NCBI GenBank assembly: GCA_016722445.1
Contig: JADKIZ010000014.1
Location: 1-64,000 of the forward strand
DNA: 64,000 nucleotides
Source of the DNA: Flavobacteriales bacterium
Lineage (GTDB): Bacteria; Bacteroidota; Bacteroidia; Flavobacteriales_D; Sanyastnellaceae
Direction: 5' to 3'
A program made the position numbers and the translations under genes. Positions 31,001 to 37,653 of this stretch are shown here, in pieces; position 1 is the stretch's first letter, and every line of letters begins with the position of its first letter. The notes under the pieces are model-generated. The model was not told the origin of the DNA, ran no database searches, and worked only from the letters and a program-made list of their open reading frames with translations.

Positions 31001-32599
31001 GAAATCGGATGCGTTTCTGGTGTGGATTGCAACTCTGCTTCATGGCCGGCTCAAACCATTCCTTACTATCCTGTTGCACACGGCGGTACACCATATGTTT
31101 TGGATTGTCAGGACAATTATGCAACTGCATATCCAGGCGCAACCGAGTTATGTAACAACGCAATCGATGACGATTGTGATGGGTTAATTAACGAAGGTTG
31201 TGCAGGCATTGTAAATGACAACTGGGTTAGCGCTATTAATGTGAATCTGAATAATTCTAATACACATTATCCGAATTGTTTAGCGATCAACGGAACTTTG
31301 GTGAATGCCAATATTTCAGCACAAGGAAATCCTGCGAACGTGCCTGTTGGTGCTGGTCGCGATGTGTGGTATAAATTCGTTGCACCTTCTACTGGTGTAC
31401 AGATTAAGGTGGCTCCAACTGGATTTGACGCGATCATCGAGCTCCAAAATTCGAGTGCTGTTGAAGTGAATTGTGAACTCGCCAACACCAATTCTGGTGG
31501 TCAGGAAATTTTGAATTACAATTCACTTACACCGGGACAAACCTATTATGTAGGTGTAAGAAATAGAGATATTTCAGCAGGCGGAACATTTACAATTTGT
31601 GTTTCTCCATTGATGCCAAGTGGATGCTCATATTCAACTCCAGTAGGTGGATTCACCATGTGCAGTAATTTCAAAGCTGTATATCGTGGTGCTACGAATT
31701 ACACATTCAGCTTCACTGGTACTGGTGGTAGCGCAGCATTTCCATATGTAACTACTAGTGCTACATCTTCTGGTCTAATGCCGTTCACTCATCCAGCATT
31801 GGATATCAGACATGGCGGTGTTTATAGCGTGAAGGTTGATGCAAATTATTCATTGATCGACGGTAATGGCAACCCAGAACCTACCATGACTGTTCAGGGT
31901 AGCATTGCATCTGTGAATTGCACAGGTGTGACAATAGCGTCACAACCAATACTTGAAGTGAAGTCAACTCAAACTTGTCCTGCTGTATTGATTAGATCAA
32001 ACTATTTGCAGTGGGCTCCTGTTTCAGGAAATGTAAATGCATGCGGTGCTATTAACTTCACTTATGAATTTACCAAAGTGACAGACTGCACTGGTGCAAC
32101 AGCGATTGGTCTTCCATTCGAAGTAACTACGAACGGTGTTTCGCAATACTTGAATCTTGTATCTGCTTTCCCAAGTAACCTGGCAAGCGTTGGTTATTGG
32201 AGAGTGAGAATCAGACCGAACTATTCATACATGACTGGCACATACGGTCCAAACCGTGTGATCAGTGTAAACGGAAGTTCTGCGAGCATGATGTTGGAAG
32301 AAGAACAAATTCAAGATCTTTCTGAAAGAAGTTTGAGCTCAACAATTGAAGCGAATATTTATCCTAATCCGAATCAGGGAGATGCTGTGAATATCCATTT
32401 GAAAGGTGGGGTTGATGGAGAAGTGTTCATACGAATCTTCAATTCAATCGGTCAAGTGGTCTTTACCAAAATGATCGTTGCAGATGGTTCTTTGAATACA
32501 CGAGTTGAATTTGAACAAGCACTTACTTCTGGATTCTATTCTGTTGAAATTTCTAACGAGGGTAGAACATTGACAGAAAGAATGCTCATAGAAAAATAA
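22055..32599 (+). CDS. Giant modular T9SS type A surface protein (paralogue 2)
   Basis: The protein has 3514 residues, with a signal peptide ending near STEVLGQS. It lacks the first beta-sandwich of its neighbour and opens with the CBM9/DOMON-like domain (22145-22690; TDYYITFDGSNLYLGAF). Next come the Ser/Thr/Gly/Asn-rich beta-helix-like tract (22730-29010) with two EW-FTHNSR modules and three FPVG/YSP/RYW modules (starting ~24485, 26386, 28632); a Cys-containing Ig-like domain and six tandem Ig-like repeats (29010-30815); the MopE-like motif (30820-31205; DSDGDGFG, ADVDGDGFG, DDDCDGLINEGC); a PPC-like domain; the MPSGC module; and a type A sorting domain (IYPNPNQGDA to the end). The last ~450 residues align almost throughout with the first giant, showing common descent. 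Probably a type IX-exported adhesin or matrix protein. A strong bidirectional terminator follows. Confidence 0.85.
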   Translation: MKSLLRVPFVHISQIASLLLAFALSTEVLGQSNHSVSFSGSTSDFNVAEKISAAAGNTDYYITFDGSNLYLGAFRTSGSFATTDNFTVYLDTDPQSTPTSGTGTTSGHSYNGVTGTLPFSANYVVHAEESSQEARIDTASWSTTIGGLSYNTGSTWREVVIPFSAIGNPDALYLNMWMGQSSAIYSNAPGSDLGSGANPTVVNYVGGFGVSALDCIPVQSIDVPVTATLINSAPTSGVTYGKVVINSGSYGPVGNFTIASGGTLEISGGTLSLGGTVQFGNVFGSGHGTCLNYTSGTLTSNSASIFVLRGEHEMKGAALTFNGAIYAHNKFTPLAGGQTTLGSTGVLDLRNGSYVNTNSLTYAAGSTLRYNTGSSYTTGLEWVSGATSGAGVPHHIAIGDVVANTVVNFGTSANYRYASGNINISIAFSGNGLTLSTVSGGDLNIGGNFTQNGTFTHNSRNVTFSGNSTQTITGSLNTAGTSNNFRTLVINNTTGGVTLNTDVRITGTSGDVLQLTGSATSTIDSGRTLTLEGNGGNILSSGGARVIQLNAANAALNITGTKTFISASGGTMSLNSLASGAKVNLSAAVNFGSGITTIGNNTYLQINAGGSVASNAPSYHSGSTLVYNQGGTLTTATEWVANTTSGAGVPGNVLIGNGVNTTLNFGASSQYRYAASSVQISASSALTLSSAAGGNLQLGGNFINNGTFTHNSRDVVFNGSSAQQITGTTNFHNVTLNNASGLSLNNSISIGNVLTMTSGNITLGANNLTLSNTATGAITGTFSSSRMIITNGAGQLIRAIATGGLPITYNFPVGDNTGSTEYSPASFVFAANGAARNIGVRVVEGNHPQLNSSPAQTDYLSRYWAISNSAASTYTYTPSFTYPASDLNGSESNLRMNMYNGSVWSQLTGSSSASNVLGSGGSLTNATMPLGATAEFTGRVNDGTSYVWNQTGVSNFNTAANWTPNRTTPAVNDVLVFNNNATTTATNVPTQTIGRLVVSGTTNVSFTSTTDVTLTMAGGNGNDLSIASGATVQLSSTGNNDLTFAFANACAGDISGTFVLNSNNNNGNRLITANSVTTVSGSMNNFGTVTSATSSLTFSAASNYRHNYTTTAGAIPVATWNTTSNCIIQGYTSNTAAPSNLNQTFGNFTWNCTGQTDDINLNGALTDIAGNFTVSSIGGNANDELILVNNTNTTINVGGNFAISGTNTEVRLSSANGAYTVNMNVGGGYTQSTASSILNLTDGDDNTQVNFRVAGLFNFNSGSITHTTGGTPSLDVLIEFNGTSAQTVNIVGTFSNTIDFKVNNPAGINLSGTIPVINDCSFYRTAGTITGGTITYGTDNTTLVYDGSAPMTTSSIEWPTTNDPENVTINSTSTVTLHSSRTGETDGVFTNLSGLFVLGSNDLTIANTAAAALVNSSPSATNMIVADGSGQLKRTLPNSGRDLYFYIGDMTGTTEYSGFRLNFSANSLTGRVVGVRVVDDTSANLSLPYSPIDYLSRHWIVSLSSNSGSYSYDPALAYDVAGDVNGTENNLQVAAFPSGASSWNHYSTTIASPTLTKTGTDLSQSNFSLNNAQFTGRTPVKYWNGSISNSWTVANNWTPSGVPTSTDNIDFNGNADNPCVLSSSATVNHLTFSDGGNFTAASGASLTVAGNFTYNPLASVSFNCNSSLSLTNTTFNQFIPALQYGTLNLGTGARTLASADTIQICGDYTSTSGTLTTTGSTVQFNGSATQDVLTRTATFNHLLISNTSATVYSAENITVNGTTYIAPGARLEMDGATLSLNGAASVDGFLRNTDGTVNTSGGLTFNSGSTYEHNYSSFFSAGTIPTSTWSTGSTCTVMGVFLNNSAPSGLGQSFHHFTWNCSNQLVNVSLGGALTTVNGDFTMLNTGSANLRLIGNGAYTMNIGGNMNITGGSLILKTGNNTAILNLAGNYTHTSGNLDFCSSNNGAAEIRITGNYARSGSGNLSTSGNTSTNGMFRFQGTTQTISQNTTGSSSYVDYRIASGVTSLLSDLVINTTGLSSYPTNVNVASGGTLDCGNYLISGVNSINTSVIVASGGTIRTANSEGFTASAALGTIRTDNRSYSSGGHYVYNGTTNQNTGNFFTVTSPTTNTVASLTIDNTGSAGNNTVTMNNGANISVASLLSFPATDLGALDVLTNRIQITNNSTTAVSRLGQGYVIGDLQRAITTGTNNYSFDVGTATGYSPVTINYVTVTNSGNAIVKATDGAHPQAATDGLSQTSYVNRWWTITNSGITSSASTNINAFGYQSADLIGGATSSSVKLARWNGTAWSYPTFTTAANQINGTALNNTTMYGQFFAADCGSFDVSVSPSSAEICNGGSVGLTASANFGSPTYSWSPATGLSATNVAAVTANPSTTQTYTVTGTTATNCTTTETVTVTVHPRPTGAISGTQSICDGSSANLSIAVTGTGPWSGTLSDGTTFSGSSNPIVVSVTPTSNTTYTIATLLDSECTAASGDKTGSAIVSINARPTASISGTQSICSGASANLTITVSGTGPWSGTLSNGASFSGSSSPITVSVSPVSNTTYTVATLSDANCASISGDLTGSAIVTVNSKPTGTISGTQTICNGGSASLSIAVTGTGPWSGTLSNGASFSGASSPITASVSPSSNTTITVATLSDSNCSADAGDLSGSAVITVNARPTGVIGGTQTVCAGSSASLYINVTGSGTFNGTLSPGAIPFSGSGPMIVVSVTPLATTTYTIATLSDANCSSVSGDLSGSATLTYHNLPTAGISGPSTVCQGSSASIAFSGTANAVITYTINGGSNQFITLDGSGAATLNTGAMWANAVYALVSVNDGTCSNSASGTVSITVNEIPEAEIDGATSICSGSNTTISFYGNAGAVVTYTVNGGSDQYITLNGSGFASFNTGALTSNTTYLLSSVSNGTCLQNIGMSAVVTMLGSTYYQDSDGDGFGNPLVSQVACSTPVGYVDNADDCCDTNADINPGTEWWADVDGDGFGGFVSEIGCVSGVDCNSASWPAQTIPYYPVAHGGTPYVLDCQDNYATAYPGATELCNNAIDDDCDGLINEGCAGIVNDNWVSAINVNLNNSNTHYPNCLAINGTLVNANISAQGNPANVPVGAGRDVWYKFVAPSTGVQIKVAPTGFDAIIELQNSSAVEVNCELANTNSGGQEILNYNSLTPGQTYYVGVRNRDISAGGTFTICVSPLMPSGCSYSTPVGGFTMCSNFKAVYRGATNYTFSFTGTGGSAAFPYVTTSATSSGLMPFTHPALDIRHGGVYSVKVDANYSLIDGNGNPEPTMTVQGSIASVNCTGVTIASQPILEVKSTQTCPAVLIRSNYLQWAPVSGNVNACGAINFTYEFTKVTDCTGATAIGLPFEVTTNGVSQYLNLVSAFPSNLASVGYWRVRIRPNYSYMTGTYGPNRVISVNGSSASMMLEEEQIQDLSERSLSSTIEANIYPNPNQGDAVNIHLKGGVDGEVFIRIFNSIGQVVFTKMIVADGSLNTRVEFEQALTSGFYSVEISNEGRTLTERMLIEK
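23107..23480 (+). repeat. EW-FTHNSR module, copy 1 in second giant
   Basis: The motif order SYVNTNSLTY, GSSYTTGLEW, SGAGVPHHIAIG, VVNFGTSANYRYASGN, GGDLNIGGNF, FTHNSRNVTFSGNSTQ is shared with the modules at 11220, 17757 and 23879. Confidence 0.6.
23879..24230 (+). repeat. EW-FTHNSR module, copy 2 in second giant
   Basis: The motif order SVASNAPSYHSGSTL, ATEWVANTTSGAGVP, TTLNFGASSQYRYA, LTLSSAAGG, LGGNFINNG, FTHNSRDVVFNGSSAQ matches the copy 772 bases upstream, indicating internal duplication. Confidence 0.6.
29258..30812 (+). repeat. Six tandem Ig-like repeats of 86-87 codons in the second giant
   Basis: Units begin at 29258, 29516, 29774, 30032, 30293 and 30554. The spacing is exactly 258 bases for the first three steps and 261 for the next two. 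Each starts with a P-T/E then I-S/D-G-T/S-Q/T-S-I/V-C motif and ends in TVN-like residues, as in bacterial Ig-like folds. Units 1-3 are closest, sharing GTGPWSGTLS and near-identical DNA, so they probably arose by recent duplication. Confidence 0.8.
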
Positions 32600-32665
32600 T
32601 GAAATTCATTCAATGTAGATTGTTTGCTTGAACGCCGACGCCTCATTGAAGAAAGAAAAAAATGT

Positions 32666-32698
32666 CGAGAGCCACTGCAGAGTGGCTCTCGCTTTTTT
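32666..32698. terminator. Strong bidirectional terminator after the second giant
   Basis: CGAGAGCCACT (32666-32676) and AGTGGCTCTCG (32681-32691) form a perfect 11-bp stem with loop GCAG, followed by CTTTTTT; an A-run precedes it on the left. It serves the giant gene and the convergent minus-strand gene whose stop codon is at its right edge. Confidence 0.9.
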
Positions 32699-33434
32699 AT
32701 GATGACCGACCAATCAATTTTTTGATCAGCGATTTGGATTTTGTTATCAAAGGCTGGATGAAATATGCGGGACCGTAAACGAATTTTTGAAAAGAACTTG
32801 AGTCATACAATTTTTTGAAAAGGTCACGATCAGGTGAGCCATTCCAATATTCGTCACCTTCCCATTCGTGTTTTGTGATGAATTCTGCAATGAATATCGA
32901 TGCGTTCTGTCGTGTTGAAATGTTTCTTGTGGGTTGATTCAGTGTTTGATAGACAATCAGACATTTGTATTGATGACCGTATTTTTTTTTCAAGACGTCT
33001 AAAAACTGTGCAATGAGATTTTCTAAAGTTTTTATGTCGTTTTTTTCCGAATAGCGATAGTTGTAAAAGAAGACGATGTTATTGCCGGACTGAAGCACCT
33101 TCCTGAATCGCTCAATCTTTCTCACAAATGATCTTCGCGGAGCTTCTTCAAAAACATTGTGATGCGTAAACTCAAATCCCAATGTGACTGTTTCGGAATA
33201 GATGTCGTGTTTGTAAGTGTAGAGTTTATTTCTGACTACTGCTTTTGCCTCTGTCTGTCCCCAGCTCAAATTTTCGGGATTCAGCAAAGCTTCAAAATCG
33301 GATTCAATAAGTTGGATGATATACTCAACATTGAACCTGCCTCCTCCAAATGGGTAGGATTCATTTTTTAATCCGAGGAATGACAAGACATCATCCGGAA
33401 GACAGTTTTCGCCAAGAGAAATGAATTCAGTCAT
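32697..33434 (-). CDS. DUF1796-like putative cysteine peptidase-fold protein
   Basis: The 245-residue protein opens MTEFISLGENCLPDDVL, followed by LKNESYPFGGGRFN. This is the DUF1796 pattern ISLG-x-x-C ... S-Y/F-P-F, a family described as papain-like cysteine peptidase-like, with the early Cys as presumed nucleophile. The common PFDW is replaced by PFGGG here. A motif GFEFTHHNVF supplies a possible active-site His. No signal peptide or membrane segment is obvious, so it is likely cytoplasmic. Relatives often sit near surface-polysaccharide genes, which is not the case here. It lies 15 bases downstream of the M20 amidohydrolase on the same strand and may be co-transcribed. Activity is unproven. 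Confidence 0.6.
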   Translation of the reverse strand: MTEFISLGENCLPDDVLSFLGLKNESYPFGGGRFNVEYIIQLIESDFEALLNPENLSWGQTEAKAVVRNKLYTYKHDIYSETVTLGFEFTHHNVFEEAPRRSFVRKIERFRKVLQSGNNIVFFYNYRYSEKNDIKTLENLIAQFLDVLKKKYGHQYKCLIVYQTLNQPTRNISTRQNASIFIAEFITKHEWEGDEYWNGSPDRDLFKKLYDSSSFQKFVYGPAYFIQPLITKSKSLIKKLIGRSS

Positions 33435-33449
33435 GATCTATGAACAAAA

Positions 33450-34649
33450 TTAAACAGACTCTTTGGATGACAATTGGCAGATGGTGAGCCAGGCCATCAA
33501 TCCCATGCCTGTCTCCAACGCACTTTCATCAATGTCGAATTTGGAATTGTGCACGCCATAACTTTTCGAATCGTCTTTTGGTGATGCTGTACCCAACCGA
33601 TAAAAGCAGGCCGGCATGTATTGCGAGAAGTACGCAAAATCCTCTGCGGTCATTCTAATGTCAAGATCAACAACATGCTCTTCGCCAAGATAATCTATGG
33701 CAAATTGTTTTGCGGCGGTAGTCAATGAAGAATCGTTCTTCAAAACCGGATATCCAACTTCAATGCGAAATTCAACTTCACCACCCATACTTTTTACCAG
33801 ATTCGTAGCCAGATCTTTCATACGCTGATGTGCTTCTACGCGCCATTCCTCATTGAAGGTGCGAAAGGTTCCCTCCATCTTCACTTCGTTGGGAATGATG
33901 TTGGTGGCGCCATTGGCAATCACTTTTCCAAATGACAATACGGTTGGAGTTGCTGGGTTGGCCCAACGACTAACGACTTGCTGAAGTGCTGTAATCAAAT
34001 GGGCAGTAATGAGCACGGGATCTATGTTGCGGTCTGGTTTTGCGCCGTGGCCGCCGCGTCCTTTTACAGTCACATAAATTTCGTCTGTGCTCGCCATATA
34101 TGGTCCTGGCTTGAGTCCGATTGTACCGGCTGGTAGTTCAGGATAAACGTGTTGACCAAAAATGGCTTCTGGCATTTTGTGTTCAAAAACGCCTTCTTTG
34201 AGCATGACGGATGCACCACCGGGCAAAACTTCTTCACCAGGTTGAAATAACAATTGAACAGTACCTTCCCAATGGGTGCGAAGTGAATTGAGGATCAACG
34301 CAGCACCCAATAAAGAACTGGTATGTACATCATGCCCGCAGGCGTGCATGACTCCGTTGTTTTTGCTTTTATACTCAACATTGTTTTCTTCCACGATGGG
34401 AAGAGCGTCCATGTCAGCGCGCAAAGCAATGAGTTTGCTTTCTGGATTTTTCCCCTCGATAAACGCCGTCAAACCGGTGCCAGCTATACCCTTCCTGTAA
34501 GAAATGTTGTTTCGAATCAAAAAGGCTTCGATGTATGCTGATGTATTGAACTCCTGAAATGATAACTCAGGATTGGCATGCAAATGACGACGGTATCCAA
34601 TTACCTCCTGAAGTAATTGTGATGCGAGTTGACGAATCTTTTCTTTCAC
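33450..34649 (-). CDS. M20D family metal-dependent amidohydrolase (N-acyl-amino-acid or aminobenzoyl-type hydrolase)
   Basis: The 399-residue zinc-type hydrolase belongs to the M20D group that removes acyl groups from N-acyl amino acids or related amides. Visible features: YRRHLHANPELSFQE near the N-terminus; the metal-binding MHACGHDVHTS; the catalytic Glu in LFQPGEEVLPGGA; the His of FGQHVYPEL; the lid segment GRGGHGAKPD; and the C-terminal ligand region MTAEDFAYFSQ. It has no signal peptide, so it is probably cytoplasmic. The precise substrate cannot be told from sequence; IAA-amino-acid hydrolase, hippurate hydrolase and aminoacylase are all in the same group. The start ATG 34649 gives the usual family N-terminus. 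It lies 12 bases downstream of a DUF4258-like gene on the same strand. Confidence 0.9.
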   Translation of the reverse strand: MKEKIRQLASQLLQEVIGYRRHLHANPELSFQEFNTSAYIEAFLIRNNISYRKGIAGTGLTAFIEGKNPESKLIALRADMDALPIVEENNVEYKSKNNGVMHACGHDVHTSSLLGAALILNSLRTHWEGTVQLLFQPGEEVLPGGASVMLKEGVFEHKMPEAIFGQHVYPELPAGTIGLKPGPYMASTDEIYVTVKGRGGHGAKPDRNIDPVLITAHLITALQQVVSRWANPATPTVLSFGKVIANGATNIIPNEVKMEGTFRTFNEEWRVEAHQRMKDLATNLVKSMGGEVEFRIEVGYPVLKNDSSLTTAAKQFAIDYLGEEHVVDLDIRMTAEDFAYFSQYMPACFYRLGTASPKDDSKSYGVHNSKFDIDESALETGMGLMAWLTICQLSSKESV

Positions 34650-34661
34650 CGGGGATTGATT

Positions 34662-35036
34662 TTAGTTGCAGTTACATTCGCTTGCCGGGGCGCTCACTTC
34701 TTTCAGTGTTGCCAATTTATCTTCGAGCTGTACCTTCATGGCTAGATTTCCATATTCGAGATGATAAATAAGCGGGACAGATTGGACCGCGGATTTATCA
34801 AAATCAATATGCCCATCTTTTCTGGCGAGTTGTATCTGATCTTTATTGATACCAATGCAATCCATTTGACACTGTGCTACAGGATCAATCACAAAATTGA
34901 TTTCACGAATTTGTTTCATCACTGTTTTACCGGGTGTCCAGCCCAACCAATCATGATTGGGAAACATCATGAATACAACCACACACCCAATGCCGAGGCC
35001 CAATAGATAACGCGAAAGTCTTTGTTTGAAATTCAT
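34662..35036 (-). CDS. Small membrane-anchored protein, DUF4258-like
   Basis: The start is placed at ATG 35036 (MNFKQRLSRYLLGLGIGC), giving ~124 residues with one N-terminal membrane segment. An ATG at 35114 in the same frame would add a 26-residue polar stretch that hides the membrane anchor. After the anchor comes WLGWTPGKTVMKQI, then QCQMDCIGINKDQIQLARKDG, IDFDKSAV and a C-terminal ECNCN. The pattern W-x-P-x-x-x-V, Cys, then G-x-I-D/N-F resembles the small Bacteroidota family DUF4258, whose function is unknown. It is the first gene of a minus-strand set with the M20 hydrolase and is divergent from the ABC cassette. Confidence 0.55.
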   Translation of the reverse strand: MNFKQRLSRYLLGLGIGCVVVFMMFPNHDWLGWTPGKTVMKQIREINFVIDPVAQCQMDCIGINKDQIQLARKDGHIDFDKSAVQSVPLIYHLEYGNLAMKVQLEDKLATLKEVSAPASECNCN

Positions 35037-35119
35037 AAGCGATGTCATCTCTTTGACCCTGCAAATATCTGATGTATCTGAGTCTGATATCCTTTGGACT
35101 TCTTCACAATTCATTTAAT

Positions 35120-35147
35120 GTTTAGGCAAGCGGCTTCTCTAACTTCG
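35120..35147 (+). promoter_or_regulatory. Probable promoter of the ABC cassette
   Basis: TAACTTCG (35140-35147) has one mismatch to TAnnTTTG. A TTTA sits 16 bases upstream (35120-35123). Transcription would start ~13 bases before ATG 35167. Confidence 0.35.
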
Positions 35148-35166
35148 TAACCGAAAATTTTCATGT

Positions 35167-35793
35167 ATGCTCCATACCTCGAATATTCAATTTAAATATG
35201 ACAACGGACCTTCGTTTCACTTTCCCGACATCCATTGTGGAAAGGGCGAGCACTTGCTGATATTGGGCGAAAGCGGACGGGGAAAAACCACGCTGCTTCA
35301 CCTGTTGGCGGGGCTGTTGAGGCCTTCGAGCGGAGAAGTGAAAATCCTCGGACAGACTACTTCGGGAATGGATGATGCTTCACTTGACCGCTTTCGCGGC
35401 AAGAACATCGGCATTGTTTTCCAAACAGCATATTTTGTTGAATCGTTAAAGGTCTTGGACAATTTGGCTTTGCCGGCCTATCTCACTGGTGAAAAAGTGA
35501 ATCGGGAAAAGGCCATTCAAGCTTTGTCACGATTGAATCTTGAAAGCAAAATCAATGTGATGCCCGCAAACTTGAGTACGGGCGAACAACAACGGGTCTC
35601 TATTGCGAGAGCAATCATGAATGCGCCTTTGGTCATTTTGGCGGATGAACCAACCAGTGCACTAGACGATAAAAATGCGGATCAGGTCATTTCAATGCTC
35701 GAAGAACAAGCGGCGCTCAACGGCTCTGCACTCATCATTGTGACGCACGATAAAAGACTTAAGGATCGCTTCTCAAAACAGGTTAGCATATGA
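35167..35793 (+). CDS. ABC transporter ATP-binding protein (MacB/LolD type)
   Basis: The 208-residue ATPase subunit has Walker A GESGRGKTT, the Q-loop around VFQTAYFVESL, the signature LSTGEQQR, Walker B VILADEPTS, a D-loop (SALDD) and the switch His in IIVTHDKR. Its small size and its pairing with an FtsX-like permease place it in the MacB/LolD class. These ATPases drive mechanotransmission across the envelope rather than classical import. The Walker A sequence has Arg where Gly/Ser is more common, which should be tolerated. Its stop overlaps the permease start by 4 bases, so the two are translationally coupled. It is the first gene of a cassette with the permease, a CxxC protein and an OmpA-like protein. 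Confidence 0.9.
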   Translation: MLHTSNIQFKYDNGPSFHFPDIHCGKGEHLLILGESGRGKTTLLHLLAGLLRPSSGEVKILGQTTSGMDDASLDRFRGKNIGIVFQTAYFVESLKVLDNLALPAYLTGEKVNREKAIQALSRLNLESKINVMPANLSTGEQQRVSIARAIMNAPLVILADEPTSALDDKNADQVISMLEEQAALNGSALIIVTHDKRLKDRFSKQVSI

Positions 35794-37100
35794 ATTTACT
35801 GAAAATATCCTGGAGCAATATTCGTTTCAGACCACTGAACACCCTTTTGAGTGTTGTGTTGCTGGCATTTGGTGTGGGCATTATTTCGCTTATGTTGTTG
35901 ATCAATGATCAAATCAGCGAAAAATTTGACCGGAACATCAAAGACATTGACTTTGTTCTGGCGGCAAAAGGAAGTCCGCTTCAAAGTATTTTGGCCAATG
36001 TCTATCATGTGGATGCTCCCACAGGAAACATCAAAGTATCAGATGCAAAGCGCCTGATCAAAAACCCGATGGTGGAAAAGGCCATTCCACTTGCTTATGG
36101 CGATAATTATGAGAAATTCAGGATTGTCGGAACCAATAGTGATTATCCAGACCATTATGGATGCGAGGTTGAAAGCGGCAAGATGTTCGAAAAACCGTTT
36201 GAGGCAACAATAGGTTACGAAGTGGCGCGTGATGCGGGTTTGAAGGTAGGAAGCACTTTCACCAGTGTACACGGTTTTGATAATGCTGCGGAAGGCGATC
36301 CGGATGCGCACCATCACGACAAACCTTTTACTGTAGTCGGTATTTTTAAGCAATCGGGTTGTGCGATTGATCACCTCATTCTTACCCCAGTTGAAAGCAC
36401 TTGGCTTGTGCACGAGCACGGGGAACATCATGAAGAGGACATGGAACAACCTGCGACCGATCTACCTGAACACCACGAAGCAGAGACTACACAGTTAGCG
36501 GATCATGCAGAAGATGAACATCAGCACATGGATGCGGAGGCCCACGATCCGGACGAAGGACGCGAGATGACCGCCTATCTCCTGATAAAAAGAAATAAGG
36601 GTGCATTTGGCATGTTGTCTAAACAAGCGGAGAATACGACCATGCAATTGGCCAATGTGGCCGTGGAGAATTCAAGACTCATGAACAACTTTGGGATTGG
36701 TATGAGTACCATCACAGCCATTGCCATTGTGATTACCATTCTGTCGTTTATCAGCATTTTTATTTCGCTCTACAATTCCATGAAGGATCGTAAATATGAG
36801 CTGGCACTGCTTCGCACAATGGGTGGGACCAGAATGAAGTTGTTTGCACTCATTTTAAGCGAAGGATTGCTTTTAGTATTCATGGGTTATGTCATCGGGT
36901 TGTTGTTGAGTCGCACGGGTTTACTCATCCTTAGCAACACCATGAAAGAGAATTTTCACTACGGATTTGATAAATTAGGCATCACATTTTATGAGCTCAT
37001 ACTTCTGGCGATAACTTTGGTCATAGGTATTGTGGCGTCATTATTGCCAGCTTTGCGCGCATTAAAAATGGATATTTCGAAAACACTTTCCAATGGTTAA
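35790..37100 (+). CDS. FtsX-like ABC permease with a histidine-rich periplasmic loop
   Basis: The 436-residue permease of the MacB/LolE/FtsX fold has one membrane helix near residues 15-40, a large periplasmic domain, then three helices in the last ~140 residues (SFISIFISLYNSM, ELALLRTMGGTRMKLF and the terminal helix). Two His-rich stretches stand out in the periplasmic domain: DPDAHHHDKPF near residue 170 and a highly acidic, His-rich segment at ~208-261 (HEHGEHHEED, PEHHEAE, DEHQHMDAEAHDPDEG). Such segments usually bind Zn, Ni or Cu. It overlaps the ATPase by 4 bases and the next gene by 8. I infer a metal-sensing or metal-handling envelope ABC system; the transported substrate is unknown. 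Confidence 0.85.
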   Translation: MNLLKISWSNIRFRPLNTLLSVVLLAFGVGIISLMLLINDQISEKFDRNIKDIDFVLAAKGSPLQSILANVYHVDAPTGNIKVSDAKRLIKNPMVEKAIPLAYGDNYEKFRIVGTNSDYPDHYGCEVESGKMFEKPFEATIGYEVARDAGLKVGSTFTSVHGFDNAAEGDPDAHHHDKPFTVVGIFKQSGCAIDHLILTPVESTWLVHEHGEHHEEDMEQPATDLPEHHEAETTQLADHAEDEHQHMDAEAHDPDEGREMTAYLLIKRNKGAFGMLSKQAENTTMQLANVAVENSRLMNNFGIGMSTITAIAIVITILSFISIFISLYNSMKDRKYELALLRTMGGTRMKLFALILSEGLLLVFMGYVIGLLLSRTGLLILSNTMKENFHYGFDKLGITFYELILLAITLVIGIVASLLPALRALKMDISKTLSNG

Positions 37101-37644
37101 GAAAATTGTTTTTATTCTAACTGGTGTCATCATCGCTGTTGGTACCTATGGCTTCATTCGGTATGAAAATAAGGAGGAGTTGCCGGCCAAGGCGAAAACC
37201 GTCATCGACTGGACATATGGCCGCAAACTGTTTGTAGCGCCGGTTTTTGAAGAAGGCAAAGTGCTTGAACTCACTTGGCACACACTTACCGATGTTACCT
37301 TCAAAGATGTCTATGTGGCCGATTTGGATATGTACTACTGGAAACCAACTTTCGGACCTGGTGTCAAAGCACTCGAAGGAAAGGATGTATACATCACAGG
37401 ATATGTCATACCGGTGGACTATGACGAAAACTTTTATGTGGTTTCACGTTATCCATACGCCAATTGCTATTTCTGCGGTGGCGGTGGTCCTGAGAGCGTA
37501 GTAGATTTAAGGTTTGCAGGAAAAAATCGTACGTATAAAACAGATGAAAGACTCACTTTCAAAGGAAAACTAAGACTGAATGCATCTGATATTTATCAAA
37601 TGAATTACATCCTTGATGGAGCAACCGAATACACGCCTCAGTAA
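37093..37644 (+). CDS. Membrane-anchored OB-fold-like protein with CxxC (DUF3299-like)
   Basis: The 183-residue protein starts with one membrane helix (MVKKIVFILTGVIIAVGTYG). Its central part KDVYITGYVIPVDYDENFYV looks like the OB-fold seen in DUF3299-type proteins, followed by the conserved-looking YANCYFCGGGGPESVVDL with a CxxC pair next to a Gly cluster, and a last part KGKLRLNASDIYQMNYIL. The Cys pair may bind metal or be redox-active. The 8-base overlap with the permease gene shows it belongs to the same unit. From memory, Pseudomonas aeruginosa has a Zur-regulated set in which an ABC ATPase and FtsX-like permease sit beside a DUF3299 protein. That parallel is my reason for suggesting a metal link. 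Function is unproven. Confidence 0.65.
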   Translation: MVKKIVFILTGVIIAVGTYGFIRYENKEELPAKAKTVIDWTYGRKLFVAPVFEEGKVLELTWHTLTDVTFKDVYVADLDMYYWKPTFGPGVKALEGKDVYITGYVIPVDYDENFYVVSRYPYANCYFCGGGGPESVVDLRFAGKNRTYKTDERLTFKGKLRLNASDIYQMNYILDGATEYTPQ

Positions 37645-37653
37645 TATTTCAGG

